A stretch of 24,534 bases of DNA from Bacteroidetes bacterium UBA7692 (GTDB taxonomy: Bacteria > Bacteroidota > Bacteroidia > Chitinophagales > LD1). The notes under the pieces were generated by a model, which made no database searches, had not been told where the DNA came from, and saw only the letters and a program-made list of their open reading frames with translations. The stretch is taken from positions 1 through 24,534 of the forward strand of contig DLGO01000161.1 in assembly GCA_002482725.1 (NCBI GenBank), read 5' to 3'. Below are positions 1 through 8,870 of this stretch, one piece after another; position 1 is the first letter of the stretch; each line of letters opens with the position of its first letter. The position numbers and the translations under genes were made by a program.

Positions 1-1696
1 GAAACGAGTTGTTCCTTTTTATTTCTGGTCTTGAGAAGTCTGTACCGCTTTCGTTCACGGTGTACCTGCTCAGTTGTTTATCGTTAGAGCTGCTTACATT
101 GTTGTTCAGGTTCATACCTGCACGCATGTAAGCCGGTTCTTTTTCCAGGTCGCTGTAGTTCCTGCCCATGCTCCTGTTGCTCAGCTGTGCCAGGATTTTT
201 TTCCTGTCTTCCAGCGATTTGGCAGCATCTGTAGCCTGGTTTACAACAGGATCTTCAATCTTCCTGGTGAAAATTGTGTAAGACTCTTCTTCTTTAGCAG
301 TCTCGGTAAAGTTTCCTGTAACCTCGTTGTTGCTCACTTCATTATTGAAGCTTGGCGTTTCGCTTTGGTTGTATGTATCGTCCGTTAAAAACTGTTGTCT
401 GGTAGACACTTCAAACTCTATGCTGTTGTCTACTGCATCATTTCCCAAAGTAGAGAAAAGGTCAAAGCCCTCATCTTCCAGCAAAAGGTTTTCTACAGCC
501 AGTTCTTCAGATAGCGTAAGCGTTTCTGTTACTTCCACAGTTTCAACCACTACTACTGTTTCTTCTACTACCGGAGTCAGCAATACTTCTTCGTCCAGTT
601 TGTATTCTACTTTTCCGTTGGCATTCTCTACCGGGGTAGCTACTGTCGCTGTTGGCAATACCTCTGCAGCTACTGCTTTATTGTCCAGGTCATACACCTT
701 TACCTTTACAGCAGGTGCGTAATTGTTGTTCAGCTTCGATTCAAATCCTGTAGCAATAACAGTTACCATTAGCTTGTCGCCAAGGCTCATGTCCGAGCTT
801 GTACCCAAAATAATATCTGTATCGTTTGCTGCCTGTTGTATGTAATCGTTTATCTCTTCGATTTCATCCATGGTCATTTCCTTAGCACCGGTTACTATGT
901 TCACCAGTACATTCTTAGCACCACGCACATCGCTGTCGTTCAGCAAAGGAGAGTTCAATGCTGCTTCTACAGCTATACGTGCACGGTTCTCACCTTCGGC
1001 AGTAGCACAACCCATGATAGCAGAGCCACCATTGGTCATTACTGTTCTTACGTCGGCAAAATCCACGTTGATGATACCCGGCTTAGTGATGATCTCTGAT
1101 ATAGAGCGCGCCGCAGTAGCCAATATGTTGTTTGCATTATTGAAAGCCTCGCTGGATGTTAGGTTGCCATACATCTGGCGTATCTTATCGTTGGCAATTA
1201 CCAGTATAGTATCTACGTGATCGCGCAGTTTGCTGATACCCTCTGTAGCATGCCCATAACGTTTACGTCCTTCGAAAGTGAAAGGCGTAGTTACGATACC
1301 TACAGTAAGTATGCCCATTTCGCGGGCTATACGAGCCACTACCGGAGCAGCGCCTGTACCTGTACCACCGCCCATACCGGCAGTTATGAAAACCATTTTG
1401 GTATTGGTACCCAATATTGATTTTATCTCTTCTATGCTTTCCTCGCATGCAGCCATACCAACCTGTGGGTTAGCACCTGCACCCAAACCCTGCGTTAGCT
1501 CAGGTCCAAGTTGAATTTTATTAGGGATCGGGCTCATTTCCAGAGCCTGGGAATCTGTGTTGCAGATTACGAAGTTTACTCCCACTATACCTTGCTGGTA
1601 CATATGATTAACAGCGTTGCTGCCGCCGCCACCTACACCAAATACTTTGATGATAGATGACCTTTCTTTTGGAAGGTCGAATTCGAAAGGTGTCAT
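1..1696 (-). CDS. ftsZ: Cell division GTPase FtsZ (3' end beyond window)
   Basis: Tubulin-like GTPase that forms the cytokinetic Z ring. My reading from the ATG at 1696 gives 565 codons with no stop before the window edge. It shows an N-terminal VGGGGSNAVN loop (residues 21-30), the tubulin signature GGGTGTG (109-115) and the T7 catalytic loop NVDFADVRTVM (210-220). The globular core ends near residue 325. A long linker of about 240 residues follows, with a Val/Glu/Thr-rich stretch near residues 365-400 and a later EPAYMRAGM segment of the kind seen in Bacteroidota FtsZ. The visible sequence ends in RNNSF, so the conserved C-terminal peptide that binds FtsA is probably only a few codons outside the window (inference). 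It lies 72 bp downstream of ftsA on the same strand, with no terminator between them. Confidence 0.97.
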   Translation of the reverse strand, partial: MTPFEFDLPKERSSIIKVFGVGGGGSNAVNHMYQQGIVGVNFVICNTDSQALEMSPIPNKIQLGPELTQGLGAGANPQVGMAACEESIEEIKSILGTNTKMVFITAGMGGGTGTGAAPVVARIAREMGILTVGIVTTPFTFEGRKRYGHATEGISKLRDHVDTILVIANDKIRQMYGNLTSSEAFNNANNILATAARSISEIITKPGIINVDFADVRTVMTNGGSAIMGCATAEGENRARIAVEAALNSPLLNDSDVRGAKNVLVNIVTGAKEMTMDEIEEINDYIQQAANDTDIILGTSSDMSLGDKLMVTVIATGFESKLNNNYAPAVKVKVYDLDNKAVAAEVLPTATVATPVENANGKVEYKLDEEVLLTPVVEETVVVVETVEVTETLTLSEELAVENLLLEDEGFDLFSTLGNDAVDNSIEFEVSTRQQFLTDDTYNQSETPSFNNEVSNNEVTGNFTETAKEEESYTIFTRKIEDPVVNQATDAAKSLEDRKKILAQLSNRSMGRNYSDLEKEPAYMRAGMNLNNNVSSSNDKQLSRYTVNESGTDFSRPEIKRNNSF

Positions 1697-1768
1697 GTCT
1701 TTCTTAATTTAAGTTATTAAAAATTTGTGTGTTGGAGCTCTTCACTCCTATGTTGTGTTTGTCTTTAA

Positions 1769-3238
1769 CTATTCAAAATCCTTGTTTACATCCGCATCCG
1801 CAAACCAGTTTTTAACCTCTAGCGAAAACTTCTGTATCCAGTTATTCTTTTGTATCAATGGCTTTTGCACAGTGCTTTCGCGCTCCTCAGCCTCCATTAC
1901 CACTTCAGCTACCGGTGTTACAGTAGCCGTAGTTACAGTAGCGGCATTTACGTTATATGCAGGTTGCTGAACCACGGTTACCGCAGGTGCAGCCAGCTTC
2001 TTGCTGTTCACCAGTTCTGCATGCTTCTGTGCCAGTTCATCATAGCCCATTATTATCAACCCAAGACCTGTAGCGTACATTGGGTTTTTGATTTCGTCTT
2101 TTGTATCGCGGGTTATGTGCTCTGCAGGTATGCCGATACGTGTATCGTAGCCTGTAGTATACTCCACCAGTTGTTTCAGGTGCTTCATCTGCGATCCACC
2201 TCCTGTTACCACTATACCTGCTATTAGCTTATTGGCATAGCCCGAGCTTTTTATCTCGAAGTGCACGGCAGTAAATATCTCTTCCATACGCGCCTGAATA
2301 ATGCGCGATAGCGTATGCATCGAAATTTCTTTCCTGTCGCGGCCGGCTATACCAGGGATAGTGATCACCTCATTCTCCTGTGTTTCGCTGGCTACAGCAC
2401 TACCGAAGCGTACTTTCAGTTTCTCTGCCTGGTCTTTCAATACCATACAGCCATTCTTAATATCTTCTGCTATTATCTCTCCTGCAAAAGGTATCACCGC
2501 AGTATGGCGTATGATGCCATCCTGGAATATTGCAATATCGGTAGTACCACCACCTATGTCTACTAGCGCTACACCTGCTTCCATTTCCTCTGCCTTCAAT
2601 ACAGAAGCCGAAGAAGCCAATGGCTCCAGTATCAACCCAAGCATTTGCAAACCCGCACGCTCTACACAACGTTTAATGTTCTGTGCTGCGGCAACCTTAC
2701 CTGTTATAATGTGGAAGTTAGCCTCCAGGCGAGAACCTGTATAGCCTATCGGTTGTTTTATATCGTGGTAGCTGTCTACCGAAAATTCCTGTGGCAATAC
2801 ATGTATGATGCGCTCACCCGGCTCCAGTGCCAGGCGGTACATATCATCTACCATGTTCTTTACGTCCTCTGCAGTTATCTCTGCATCCTGCGTAGGCAAT
2901 GTATAGATTCCCCTGTTTTGCTTGCTGCTGATGTGCTGCCCTGCTATACCTACGTATACTACTTTTATCTCTACACCACTTTGCCTTTCAGCTTCGGCTA
3001 CGGCCAGTTTTATGGCCTCAGTAGTTATCTGTATGTTGTAAACCTCGCCACGTTTAACACCTCCGTTAGAGTCTGCACGGCCCATGCCCAGAATCTTCAC
3101 CTTCCCGTATTTGTCGCGCTGGCCTACTATACAAGCTATCTTGGTAGTACCAATGTCCAGACCAACCACTATCGGGTTTTGCTCTGCAGACTGTGGAGTA
3201 GCGCCCGTCGGGTGCGCATTTGATGTGTTGTCAGTCAT
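1769..3238 (-). CDS. ftsA: Cell division protein FtsA
   Basis: Actin-fold ATPase that tethers FtsZ filaments to the inner membrane and recruits later divisome proteins. The 489 residues contain phosphate-1 motif GLDIGTTK (26-33), the FtsA-specific 1C subdomain after it (about 85-165), phosphate-2 DIGGGTTD (227-234) and the adenosine motif GIVVTGGGSQM (341-351). A Val/Thr/Ala-rich linker (about 415-460) leads to a C-terminal amphipathic helix with NNWIQKF (465-471) and Trp482, the expected membrane-targeting sequence. The total length is somewhat above the approximately 420 residues of enterobacterial FtsA, because of the linker. It sits 36 bp after ftsQ and 72 bp before ftsZ, consistent with one transcript. 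Confidence 0.97.
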   Translation of the reverse strand: MTDNTSNAHPTGATPQSAEQNPIVVGLDIGTTKIACIVGQRDKYGKVKILGMGRADSNGGVKRGEVYNIQITTEAIKLAVAEAERQSGVEIKVVYVGIAGQHISSKQNRGIYTLPTQDAEITAEDVKNMVDDMYRLALEPGERIIHVLPQEFSVDSYHDIKQPIGYTGSRLEANFHIITGKVAAAQNIKRCVERAGLQMLGLILEPLASSASVLKAEEMEAGVALVDIGGGTTDIAIFQDGIIRHTAVIPFAGEIIAEDIKNGCMVLKDQAEKLKVRFGSAVASETQENEVITIPGIAGRDRKEISMHTLSRIIQARMEEIFTAVHFEIKSSGYANKLIAGIVVTGGGSQMKHLKQLVEYTTGYDTRIGIPAEHITRDTKDEIKNPMYATGLGLIIMGYDELAQKHAELVNSKKLAAPAVTVVQQPAYNVNAATVTTATVTPVAEVVMEAEERESTVQKPLIQKNNWIQKFSLEVKNWFADADVNKDFE

Positions 3239-3274
3239 ATCAGTCGTTTTAAAAAATATTTGTGTGTCGTTTTA

Positions 3275-4075
3275 CTAATTTGCCATTGTTGTTGTGTCAC
3301 GTTTTACGCAGACTACCTGATTGTCATATTTCAGGTTTATCTGGCTGTAGTTTTTCCAGCCCACCCTTGTCAGTCCTTCTTTGTAGAATTCCTTCAGGCG
3401 GCCAAGCTTCTCTCCCAGCCTATCGTCTACCCTGCCCAGTAGCACCGTGTGGTAGTTCCACTTCGGTATTATCAGCAGTTCACCGTCTTCCAGCACCTCT
3501 ACCTGATCTACAAGGGCATTCAGGAATGTATCCTGTGATGCGTACGTTACCAATTTCCAAAGAGCGTCTCTTACAGTGCTGTCGCGTTGATGGTTGTTAT
3601 ATATATCAACAAATCCCAATGCTATTGGCACATGCGCTGTAAAAATATCTGTCACAGGTATGATTTCTCTCTTATCGCTCAAATAGTAACTAACCCCATC
3701 CTTGTTGATTATCCTAAGAATCGGACGCTTCTGTACTACACTCACCATCACTTCCTGCTGCTGGTTCACATATACCTCTGCACTATCTACAAACGGGTTA
3801 CGGCATATTTCCTTTTCCAATGTCTTGAAATCTATACCGGCCAGCCGCCTGCCCACTATACTATCACCACTCAGGAAATTAATGCGCGAAGAAATATCCT
3901 CTTCGTTGATGAATGCCAATCCATTCTCATAATCAATCTTTATAGAAAGCTTAGAACAGTAAAGTTCCTGTTGCCTGGCATCTGCAGAGATAAGAAGGAC
4001 AATAAAAAGGCTCACTGCTGTCAGGGTACCTGACACAATCAACACTTTCTTCACTATGCCCCAAAAATTTTGCAT
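3275..4075 (-). CDS. ftsQ: Cell division protein FtsQ/DivIB
   Basis: Bitopic divisome protein that links cytoplasmic FtsA/FtsZ to periplasmic septal peptidoglycan synthesis. From the chosen start it has 266 residues: a short basic cytoplasmic N terminus, one membrane segment (about 8-30), a POTRA-like region (about 39-115) and the FtsQ beta domain, including the QKRPILRIINKDG segment. An upstream in-frame ATG at 4168 would add 31 residues. I chose 4075 because that start puts the membrane helix right after a short basic tail, as in related FtsQ proteins; the extra residues look like untranslated leader. No exact TAnnTTTG element was found upstream. The gene is separated from the next upstream gene by a terminator, so the divisome unit seems to start here. 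Confidence 0.9.
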   Translation of the reverse strand: MQNFWGIVKKVLIVSGTLTAVSLFIVLLISADARQQELYCSKLSIKIDYENGLAFINEEDISSRINFLSGDSIVGRRLAGIDFKTLEKEICRNPFVDSAEVYVNQQQEVMVSVVQKRPILRIINKDGVSYYLSDKREIIPVTDIFTAHVPIALGFVDIYNNHQRDSTVRDALWKLVTYASQDTFLNALVDQVEVLEDGELLIIPKWNYHTVLLGRVDDRLGEKLGRLKEFYKEGLTRVGWKNYSQINLKYDNQVVCVKRDTTTMAN

Positions 4076-4180
4076 ACTATTTTCCGAGTTCGAAAGAGCA
4101 ACGATTTCTTTGTATATGAACGTCGGGATATGTACAGAAATTGTGCGTGTGTATCGCTGGTAGTGCATTCAGTACTTGCC

Positions 4181-4223
4181 TAAATAACAAAAGCACCGCT
4201 TAGGGCAGTGCTTTTGTTATTTA
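4181..4223 (-). terminator. Rho-independent terminator after the DUF4197 gene
   Basis: A perfect 16-bp stem (4181-4196 with 4208-4223) encloses an 11-nt loop. Read on the minus strand, the 3' arm has GTGCTTTTGTTATTTA, supplying the U-rich side. It lies 19 bp after the DUF4197 stop and about 105 bp before the chosen ftsQ start, so it separates ftsQAZ from the gene upstream. Confidence 0.8.
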
Positions 4224-4241
4224 TCTTTTTGGCTTAAAGAA

Positions 4242-5159
4242 CTAAAGTCCTAAACCTCCGAATACCTTCTTCAATATATCGGTAGTGCGTGCAGCAGGGT
4301 CTTTTCTGATCTTAGCTTCCTCCTGGGCTACCATATAGAACAGTCCATCTATACCTTTACGCGTAACATAGTCCGGCAAATCGGTATTGATTTTTGATAC
4401 AAAAGGAATCTTGTTATAATAGCCCATTAACTGGCCCCAATATTTGGTGGCCAGGGTTTTATCCAATGCTGTTTTTATAGTAGGCTTAAATGCCACTACA
4501 AGATTCTCTGTGGTTGTACGTTTCAAAAACTGCGTAGCTGCATCTGGTTGCTGGTTGCTAACTATTGCTACAGCATCAGTTACGGTCATTTTCGTTATTG
4601 AATTTACGAAAATAGTTTTTGCCTTTGGTGCCGCCTGTTCGGCAGCACGGTTCATGGATTTCACCATATTATCTATTATAGTGCCTGCTCCAAATTTGCG
4701 CAGCGTAGCTTCATATTGCTTTACCTCCTGTGGCAGCAATACTTTTATCATTGCATTTTTAAAGTAGCCGTCAGTAACCGACACCACATCTACTCCTTTA
4801 GTAATACCTTTTAGCAAGGCATCCTTAATGGCATTGGCAGCTTCTGTTTGGGTAAAATCTATTACACCGGAAGTGGTCGTTGTTGCGGCACCTGCTCCCG
4901 GGCGGCTGTTGCCAGTTGTAGGTGTAGTGCTGGTCGGTGTAGTTGTTGTTCCCGCACCCGGCCTGCCACCTGAGGTAGTTGTGGTAGTAGTCGTAGTGGT
5001 CTTTTTAACTGTATCTGTTTTTGTAGTAGTAGTAGTAGTGCTGGAAGTAGGCAATTTTATACCTGTTGCCTTAGAGATATCCTCCAGACCCCATTGTGCC
5101 TGAGAAAGGTGAAAAGAAAACAAACCAAGGGTTACCAATGAAAGTGTCCGGATACTCAT
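4242..5159 (-). CDS. Exported DUF4197 protein with threonine-rich linker
   Basis: Function unknown. The 305 residues begin with a signal peptide (1-21, cleavage probably after SQA). A low-complexity linker rich in Thr, Gly and Pro (about 38-97) follows, with two RPGAG motifs. The C-terminal part (about 98-305) resembles the DUF4197 family, for example IKDALLKGITKGVDVVS, DGYFKNAMIKVLLP and YWGQLMGYYNKIPFV. Most DUF4197 proteins I know have the domain shortly after the signal peptide, so the linker is an unusual addition. The gene is monocistronic in appearance: a terminator lies on each side. The family is found in proteobacteria and Bacteroidota, usually as periplasmic or lipoprotein forms. 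No lipobox Cys is present here. Confidence 0.85.
   Translation of the reverse strand: MSIRTLSLVTLGLFSFHLSQAQWGLEDISKATGIKLPTSSTTTTTTKTDTVKKTTTTTTTTTSGGRPGAGTTTTPTSTTPTTGNSRPGAGAATTTTSGVIDFTQTEAANAIKDALLKGITKGVDVVSVTDGYFKNAMIKVLLPQEVKQYEATLRKFGAGTIIDNMVKSMNRAAEQAAPKAKTIFVNSITKMTVTDAVAIVSNQQPDAATQFLKRTTTENLVVAFKPTIKTALDKTLATKYWGQLMGYYNKIPFVSKINTDLPDYVTRKGIDGLFYMVAQEEAKIRKDPAARTTDILKKVFGGLGL
5023..5040. repeat. Trinucleotide repeat coding for Thr in the DUF4197 linker
   Basis: Five GTA units plus GTG on the plus strand correspond to consecutive Thr codons on the coding strand. It is the purest part of a longer Thr-codon-rich region at about 4865-5045, which otherwise mixes ACA, ACC, ACG and ACT. 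Confidence 0.8.
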
Positions 5160-5206
5160 TTTTTGTTATGTTTTGAAATTGAATTTACAATATAGATGCC
5201 AAACAA

Positions 5207-5238
5207 AAAAGGCAATGCTTTTTCATGCATTGCCTTTT
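5207..5238 (-). terminator. Terminator after the DUF2723 gene
   Basis: A perfect 12-bp stem (AAAAGGCAATGC at 5207-5218 with its complement at 5227-5238) has an 8-nt loop. On the minus strand it ends in GCCTTTTTTGTTT. The plus-strand side is also T-rich, but no plus-strand gene needs it. It lies 22 bp after the DUF2723 stop and immediately before the DUF4197 gene. Confidence 0.85.
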
Positions 5239-5260
5239 GTTTTTTTGGCTATTTCATTAT

Positions 5261-8200
5261 TTACTGACCAGGATTTCCCTGAGCTTGTTGAGGGTAAAAT
5301 ATTTTTTTTGCCTCTTCAAATTCCTTACTAATCTTTTCAGCAAATTCAGGTGTTTCATATTGTTTTGCCACCCTCGTCATTTCCTGCATTATATACAGTG
5401 GTTCACGCACAGTCCTGTTCTCAGTAAAAGATCCTGCTCTTAGTTGTGTGGCATATTCATTATCACCAGAAGATATTGCCTGCTCTATCAGATAATTATT
5501 AACCCTGCCAAAGTATCGGAGGTTATCTTTACTCTGGGCAAGCAACCCTTCCAACACCTTACGGCCTTGTTCTTTTGCCCCTGCACGATAGTACATATCC
5601 GGATACTGATAAGCAAATACATTTAATGGCACACGTTCTACAGGAAGCATTTTCATAGAATGATCCAGCGCGGCTACTGCCTTCTGATTTTCTCCTTTAT
5701 CTATTAATGCTTCTGCAAGACGACCATAGTTACCACGGATATTCACCGTCATACGCATGATATTTTCGTCCAGATAGACATTTGGATTAGATTCTATACC
5801 ACCAAACTTAAACTTGGTAAGCATATTGCGATACATTAACTCTGTGTTCACAGGTGCATTATATGCGCTTCCGCTAGGGTTTGCCTTTGCCACCACGCGA
5901 TAGGTCAATCCTTCTAACTGGAAGAATTTTTCTAGTCCAAGGTAAGCCTCAGGTGCCACACTCACAGCAAAGTAAATAGGGCGCTCATTGATATTATTGG
6001 CAAGTATATCAAGCGTAAGTAAATCATTCTTCATGATAGTTCCATTACCTATAGTCCATTGTATGCGTGGCAGTAAACCTGAGTCGCCAGGCTCCAGCAT
6101 ATTCATAGCAGCCGCTTTTGCAGGGTCTACATTTATATAAAAGGTTTTTGTAGGCAGGTAATTTTCAGGCTCACCTCCATTTTGGTTAGTGGCCTTAGCC
6201 CTTGGATCCTCACTAGCTATGAACTTCATTACATTACCCAGATCCTGTGGTGTATTAGGAGAAATACCCGCTGCTCCGGAATAGCGCACGACATCCCTAT
6301 TACTGGCTGCTACCTGTGCACTGGTAAATGTAAGCTTTAAAGGTGCTGCATTGTTGGTTTTGTAGCGCAGCTGGTCAATATACCAATCCACACCTAACAA
6401 GCTAAGATTCACTATCCTGATATCTGTTCTTATACCTTCTACTTCCTGTGCATACCACAGTGGATAGGTATCATTATCACCTTGTGTGAATAAAATAGCA
6501 TTAGGCTCGCAGCTTTCCAGGTAATCCACTGCAAAGTCACGGGCAGTGGTGCGGCCGTCGCGGTTGTGGTCGTCCCATCCTTGCGCACCCATTAGAATAG
6601 GAGCAGCCAAACTAACTCCCACCGCTACCGCGCCTGCAGGCACATCACCTATCTTTTTGCGAAGGAAATCTGCAATAGCGTATACTCCAAAACCCAACCA
6701 GAAACAGAATGCAACAAATGAACCTGCCTGGGCATAGTCCCTTTCGCGCGGTTCTATCGGTGGCTCATTCTGATAAACTATCTGGAACAGACCACTTACT
6801 ATAAATAGTACTAGTATACTCCAAAAGACTTTTTCATCCTTTACATAGGTAAATCCAATACCTATTAAAGCCAGTATGAGAGGAATCAGGTAAAACTTAT
6901 TGTTCGCCTTATTTTGGGCAAGCACTTGTGGCAGGTCTTCCTGTGGCCATTGTGGGTGTCCCCATATTTTCAGGTTATTATCTATAAATGGTATGCCACA
7001 TATCCAACCACCATCGTCATTAAAACAGGTTCCCTGAATATCATTTTGCCTTCCTGCAAAATTCCACATCAGGTAACGGCCATACATATAGCCCACCTGA
7101 TATTTAAGGAAGAACCAGATGTTATCGCTGAAAGAAATATTATCCACTGCCTTATATTGGCTTCCCTGTTGATTTTGTTGAGCTACAAACTCATCTGCCT
7201 GTTGCCTTTGTGAATTAGGGAAAGTCCTTACCACGCTTTTGGTGGCCATATCCATTACATTCACATCGGGATTAAGGATAGCGCGATAGGCTTGTTTCTT
7301 ACCCTCCTCTTGCCAAAAGCCCAAACGCGGAAACAGCATCATCGCATCTTCCCTAATTTCATAATCTATTTTATCACCTACATATTTATATGTACCGGTA
7401 GCAACATCTTTGTTATAGCGCTTACCAAGGTTTTTCATGCCAATTATATCATAGCCATCTATTGTATAAGCCGGGCCTACCACCAAAGGACGATCGCCAT
7501 ACTGCTCACGGTCAACATAGCTTTTCAGGCTATACGGGTCAATAGGGCGATTCATATTGATTGGCGGATTTGCGATACCCCTTATAGGCACCATCAGATA
7601 AGAAATATAGCCGATGTAAGAAAAACAAAGTGCCAGCAAACCAAGATTAAAATACCTGCGCGCATCATATCCTCTTGTGTGCACAAAAACTAATATCGCA
7701 ATGATGGAAGCACGCAAAACCACAGCCGGCACACTGTCCCAAATAAATACCCCCGCAAGAGCATATACAATAGCAATAGCTAATGCTACATAAAAATCTT
7801 TATTAGTACCTGAATGGGTATAGCGCAATAGCGAAACAAGTAAAGCTACCAGAACAATTACGCCAAAAACCACTCCTGAATTAAACGGAAGAGATAATGT
7901 GTTAACAAACAACAGATCTAATCCTGCAAAATAGGATTGTGTAAATGAAATTATAAACTTCATATACATGCCCAGCATAATGAAACCTATCAAACCGGCA
8001 AGTACTATTCCACCAAAATTTGGTTTCCCTTTTTTCTTTTTGAAGTAATAAATCAAAGCGACAAAAGGCAGGGTAAGCAAGCTTAGCAAGTGAACACCTA
8101 TTGATAAACCTGTCATATAAGCTATCAATAGCAACCAACGGTCGGCATACTTATCTTCACTGTTATCCCATTTTAATATAGCCCATACTATAAAGCTCCA

Positions 8201-8659
8201 GAAAAACTGGCTAAGCGCATACACCTCGCCCTCTACAGCAGAAAACCACAATGAATCAAGGAAAGTACAGCTAAGTGCTGCTACCAGGCCACTTCCTATT
8301 ACCATTATTTGCTGACCAGTAGTATACTGTTTATCTTTAAAAGCAATTTTGCTTACAAGCATAGTAACGCTCCAAAAGCAAAACAATACAGAAGCTGAAG
8401 TAGAAATTGCACTTAAAAAGTTAACCATGGTAGCTACCTTGGTAACATCACCCATGGCAAAAAGTGAGAAAATGCGACCTACCAACAAAAAGAATGGCGC
8501 ACCCGGCGGGTGAGCTACCTGAAGTTTAAAGGCACTTGATACGAACTCGCCGCAGTCCCAGAAACTGCCGCTTTTTTCCATAGTTAAACCATATACTGCA
8601 GTGGCAAAAAGGAACACCAGCCAGCCTACAATATTGTTAATCCGCTTATAAGATTGCAT
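5261..8659 (-). CDS. TMEM260-like/DUF2723 multi-pass membrane protein, putative GT-C glycosyltransferase
   Basis: A very large Bacteroidota integral membrane protein (1132 residues). The N-terminal two thirds (to about residue 690) carries many membrane helices. The first luminal/periplasmic loop has SGSFWDCGEF (31-40), whose Asp35 and Glu38 sit where GT-C family mannosyltransferases keep their catalytic acid. The soluble part starts with the highly characteristic GDNDTYPLWYAQEVEG segment (about 730-745), and the C-terminal end has a helical repeat-like region (about 1000-1090). The human relative TMEM260 is a protein O-mannosyltransferase; the activity of bacterial members is not settled, so the substrate here is inference. 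It has its own terminator and is followed by a gene for a Thr-rich exported protein. Confidence 0.88.
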   Translation of the reverse strand: MQSYKRINNIVGWLVFLFATAVYGLTMEKSGSFWDCGEFVSSAFKLQVAHPPGAPFFLLVGRIFSLFAMGDVTKVATMVNFLSAISTSASVLFCFWSVTMLVSKIAFKDKQYTTGQQIMVIGSGLVAALSCTFLDSLWFSAVEGEVYALSQFFWSFIVWAILKWDNSEDKYADRWLLLIAYMTGLSIGVHLLSLLTLPFVALIYYFKKKKGKPNFGGIVLAGLIGFIMLGMYMKFIISFTQSYFAGLDLLFVNTLSLPFNSGVVFGVIVLVALLVSLLRYTHSGTNKDFYVALAIAIVYALAGVFIWDSVPAVVLRASIIAILVFVHTRGYDARRYFNLGLLALCFSYIGYISYLMVPIRGIANPPINMNRPIDPYSLKSYVDREQYGDRPLVVGPAYTIDGYDIIGMKNLGKRYNKDVATGTYKYVGDKIDYEIREDAMMLFPRLGFWQEEGKKQAYRAILNPDVNVMDMATKSVVRTFPNSQRQQADEFVAQQNQQGSQYKAVDNISFSDNIWFFLKYQVGYMYGRYLMWNFAGRQNDIQGTCFNDDGGWICGIPFIDNNLKIWGHPQWPQEDLPQVLAQNKANNKFYLIPLILALIGIGFTYVKDEKVFWSILVLFIVSGLFQIVYQNEPPIEPRERDYAQAGSFVAFCFWLGFGVYAIADFLRKKIGDVPAGAVAVGVSLAAPILMGAQGWDDHNRDGRTTARDFAVDYLESCEPNAILFTQGDNDTYPLWYAQEVEGIRTDIRIVNLSLLGVDWYIDQLRYKTNNAAPLKLTFTSAQVAASNRDVVRYSGAAGISPNTPQDLGNVMKFIASEDPRAKATNQNGGEPENYLPTKTFYINVDPAKAAAMNMLEPGDSGLLPRIQWTIGNGTIMKNDLLTLDILANNINERPIYFAVSVAPEAYLGLEKFFQLEGLTYRVVAKANPSGSAYNAPVNTELMYRNMLTKFKFGGIESNPNVYLDENIMRMTVNIRGNYGRLAEALIDKGENQKAVAALDHSMKMLPVERVPLNVFAYQYPDMYYRAGAKEQGRKVLEGLLAQSKDNLRYFGRVNNYLIEQAISSGDNEYATQLRAGSFTENRTVREPLYIMQEMTRVAKQYETPEFAEKISKEFEEAKKIFYPQQAQGNPGQ

Positions 8660-8810
8660 GCAAACATTTATTTTGAACGTGGTAAAAATAGTTTTTTGAA
8701 TGTAATGCCCTAACCGGTTTTACTTTTTTGTATCCACAACTTAACCTGAGAATTACATTTTAACCTCCTGTTAACGGAAATTGCCAATCATATTATACCA
8801 TGCATAATAA

Positions 8811-8842
8811 AAAAAGCGTTTGCCGGTTAGCAAACGCTTTTT
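8811..8842 (-). terminator. Terminator after glyA
   Basis: A perfect 13-bp stem (8811-8823 with 8830-8842) closes a 6-nt loop. On the minus strand the 3' arm ends in GCTTTTTTTATTA, a typical U tract. It lies 28 bp after the glyA stop codon. Confidence 0.9.
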
Positions 8843-8870
8843 CATTAAATATACTTAAGCATAAGCTCAT

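Noticed and set aside
1850..2744. Plus-strand open frames opposite ftsA
   Set aside because: They are antisense shadows of a clear gene; their products are rich in Tyr, Cys and His without any domain. Similar frames opposite ftsZ, glyA, DUF2723 and the giant gene were dismissed for the same reason.
4076..4168. 31-residue N-terminal extension of FtsQ
   Set aside because: The extension has no similarity to FtsQ N termini that I know, and the ATG at 4075 places the membrane helix at the expected distance.
8660..8810. Regulatory element upstream of the DUF2723 gene (AGGTTAA twice on the minus strand; AACCGGTT palindrome)
   Set aside because: Short matches in AT-rich DNA, not placed at a recognisable promoter; no exact TAnnTTTG element was found there.
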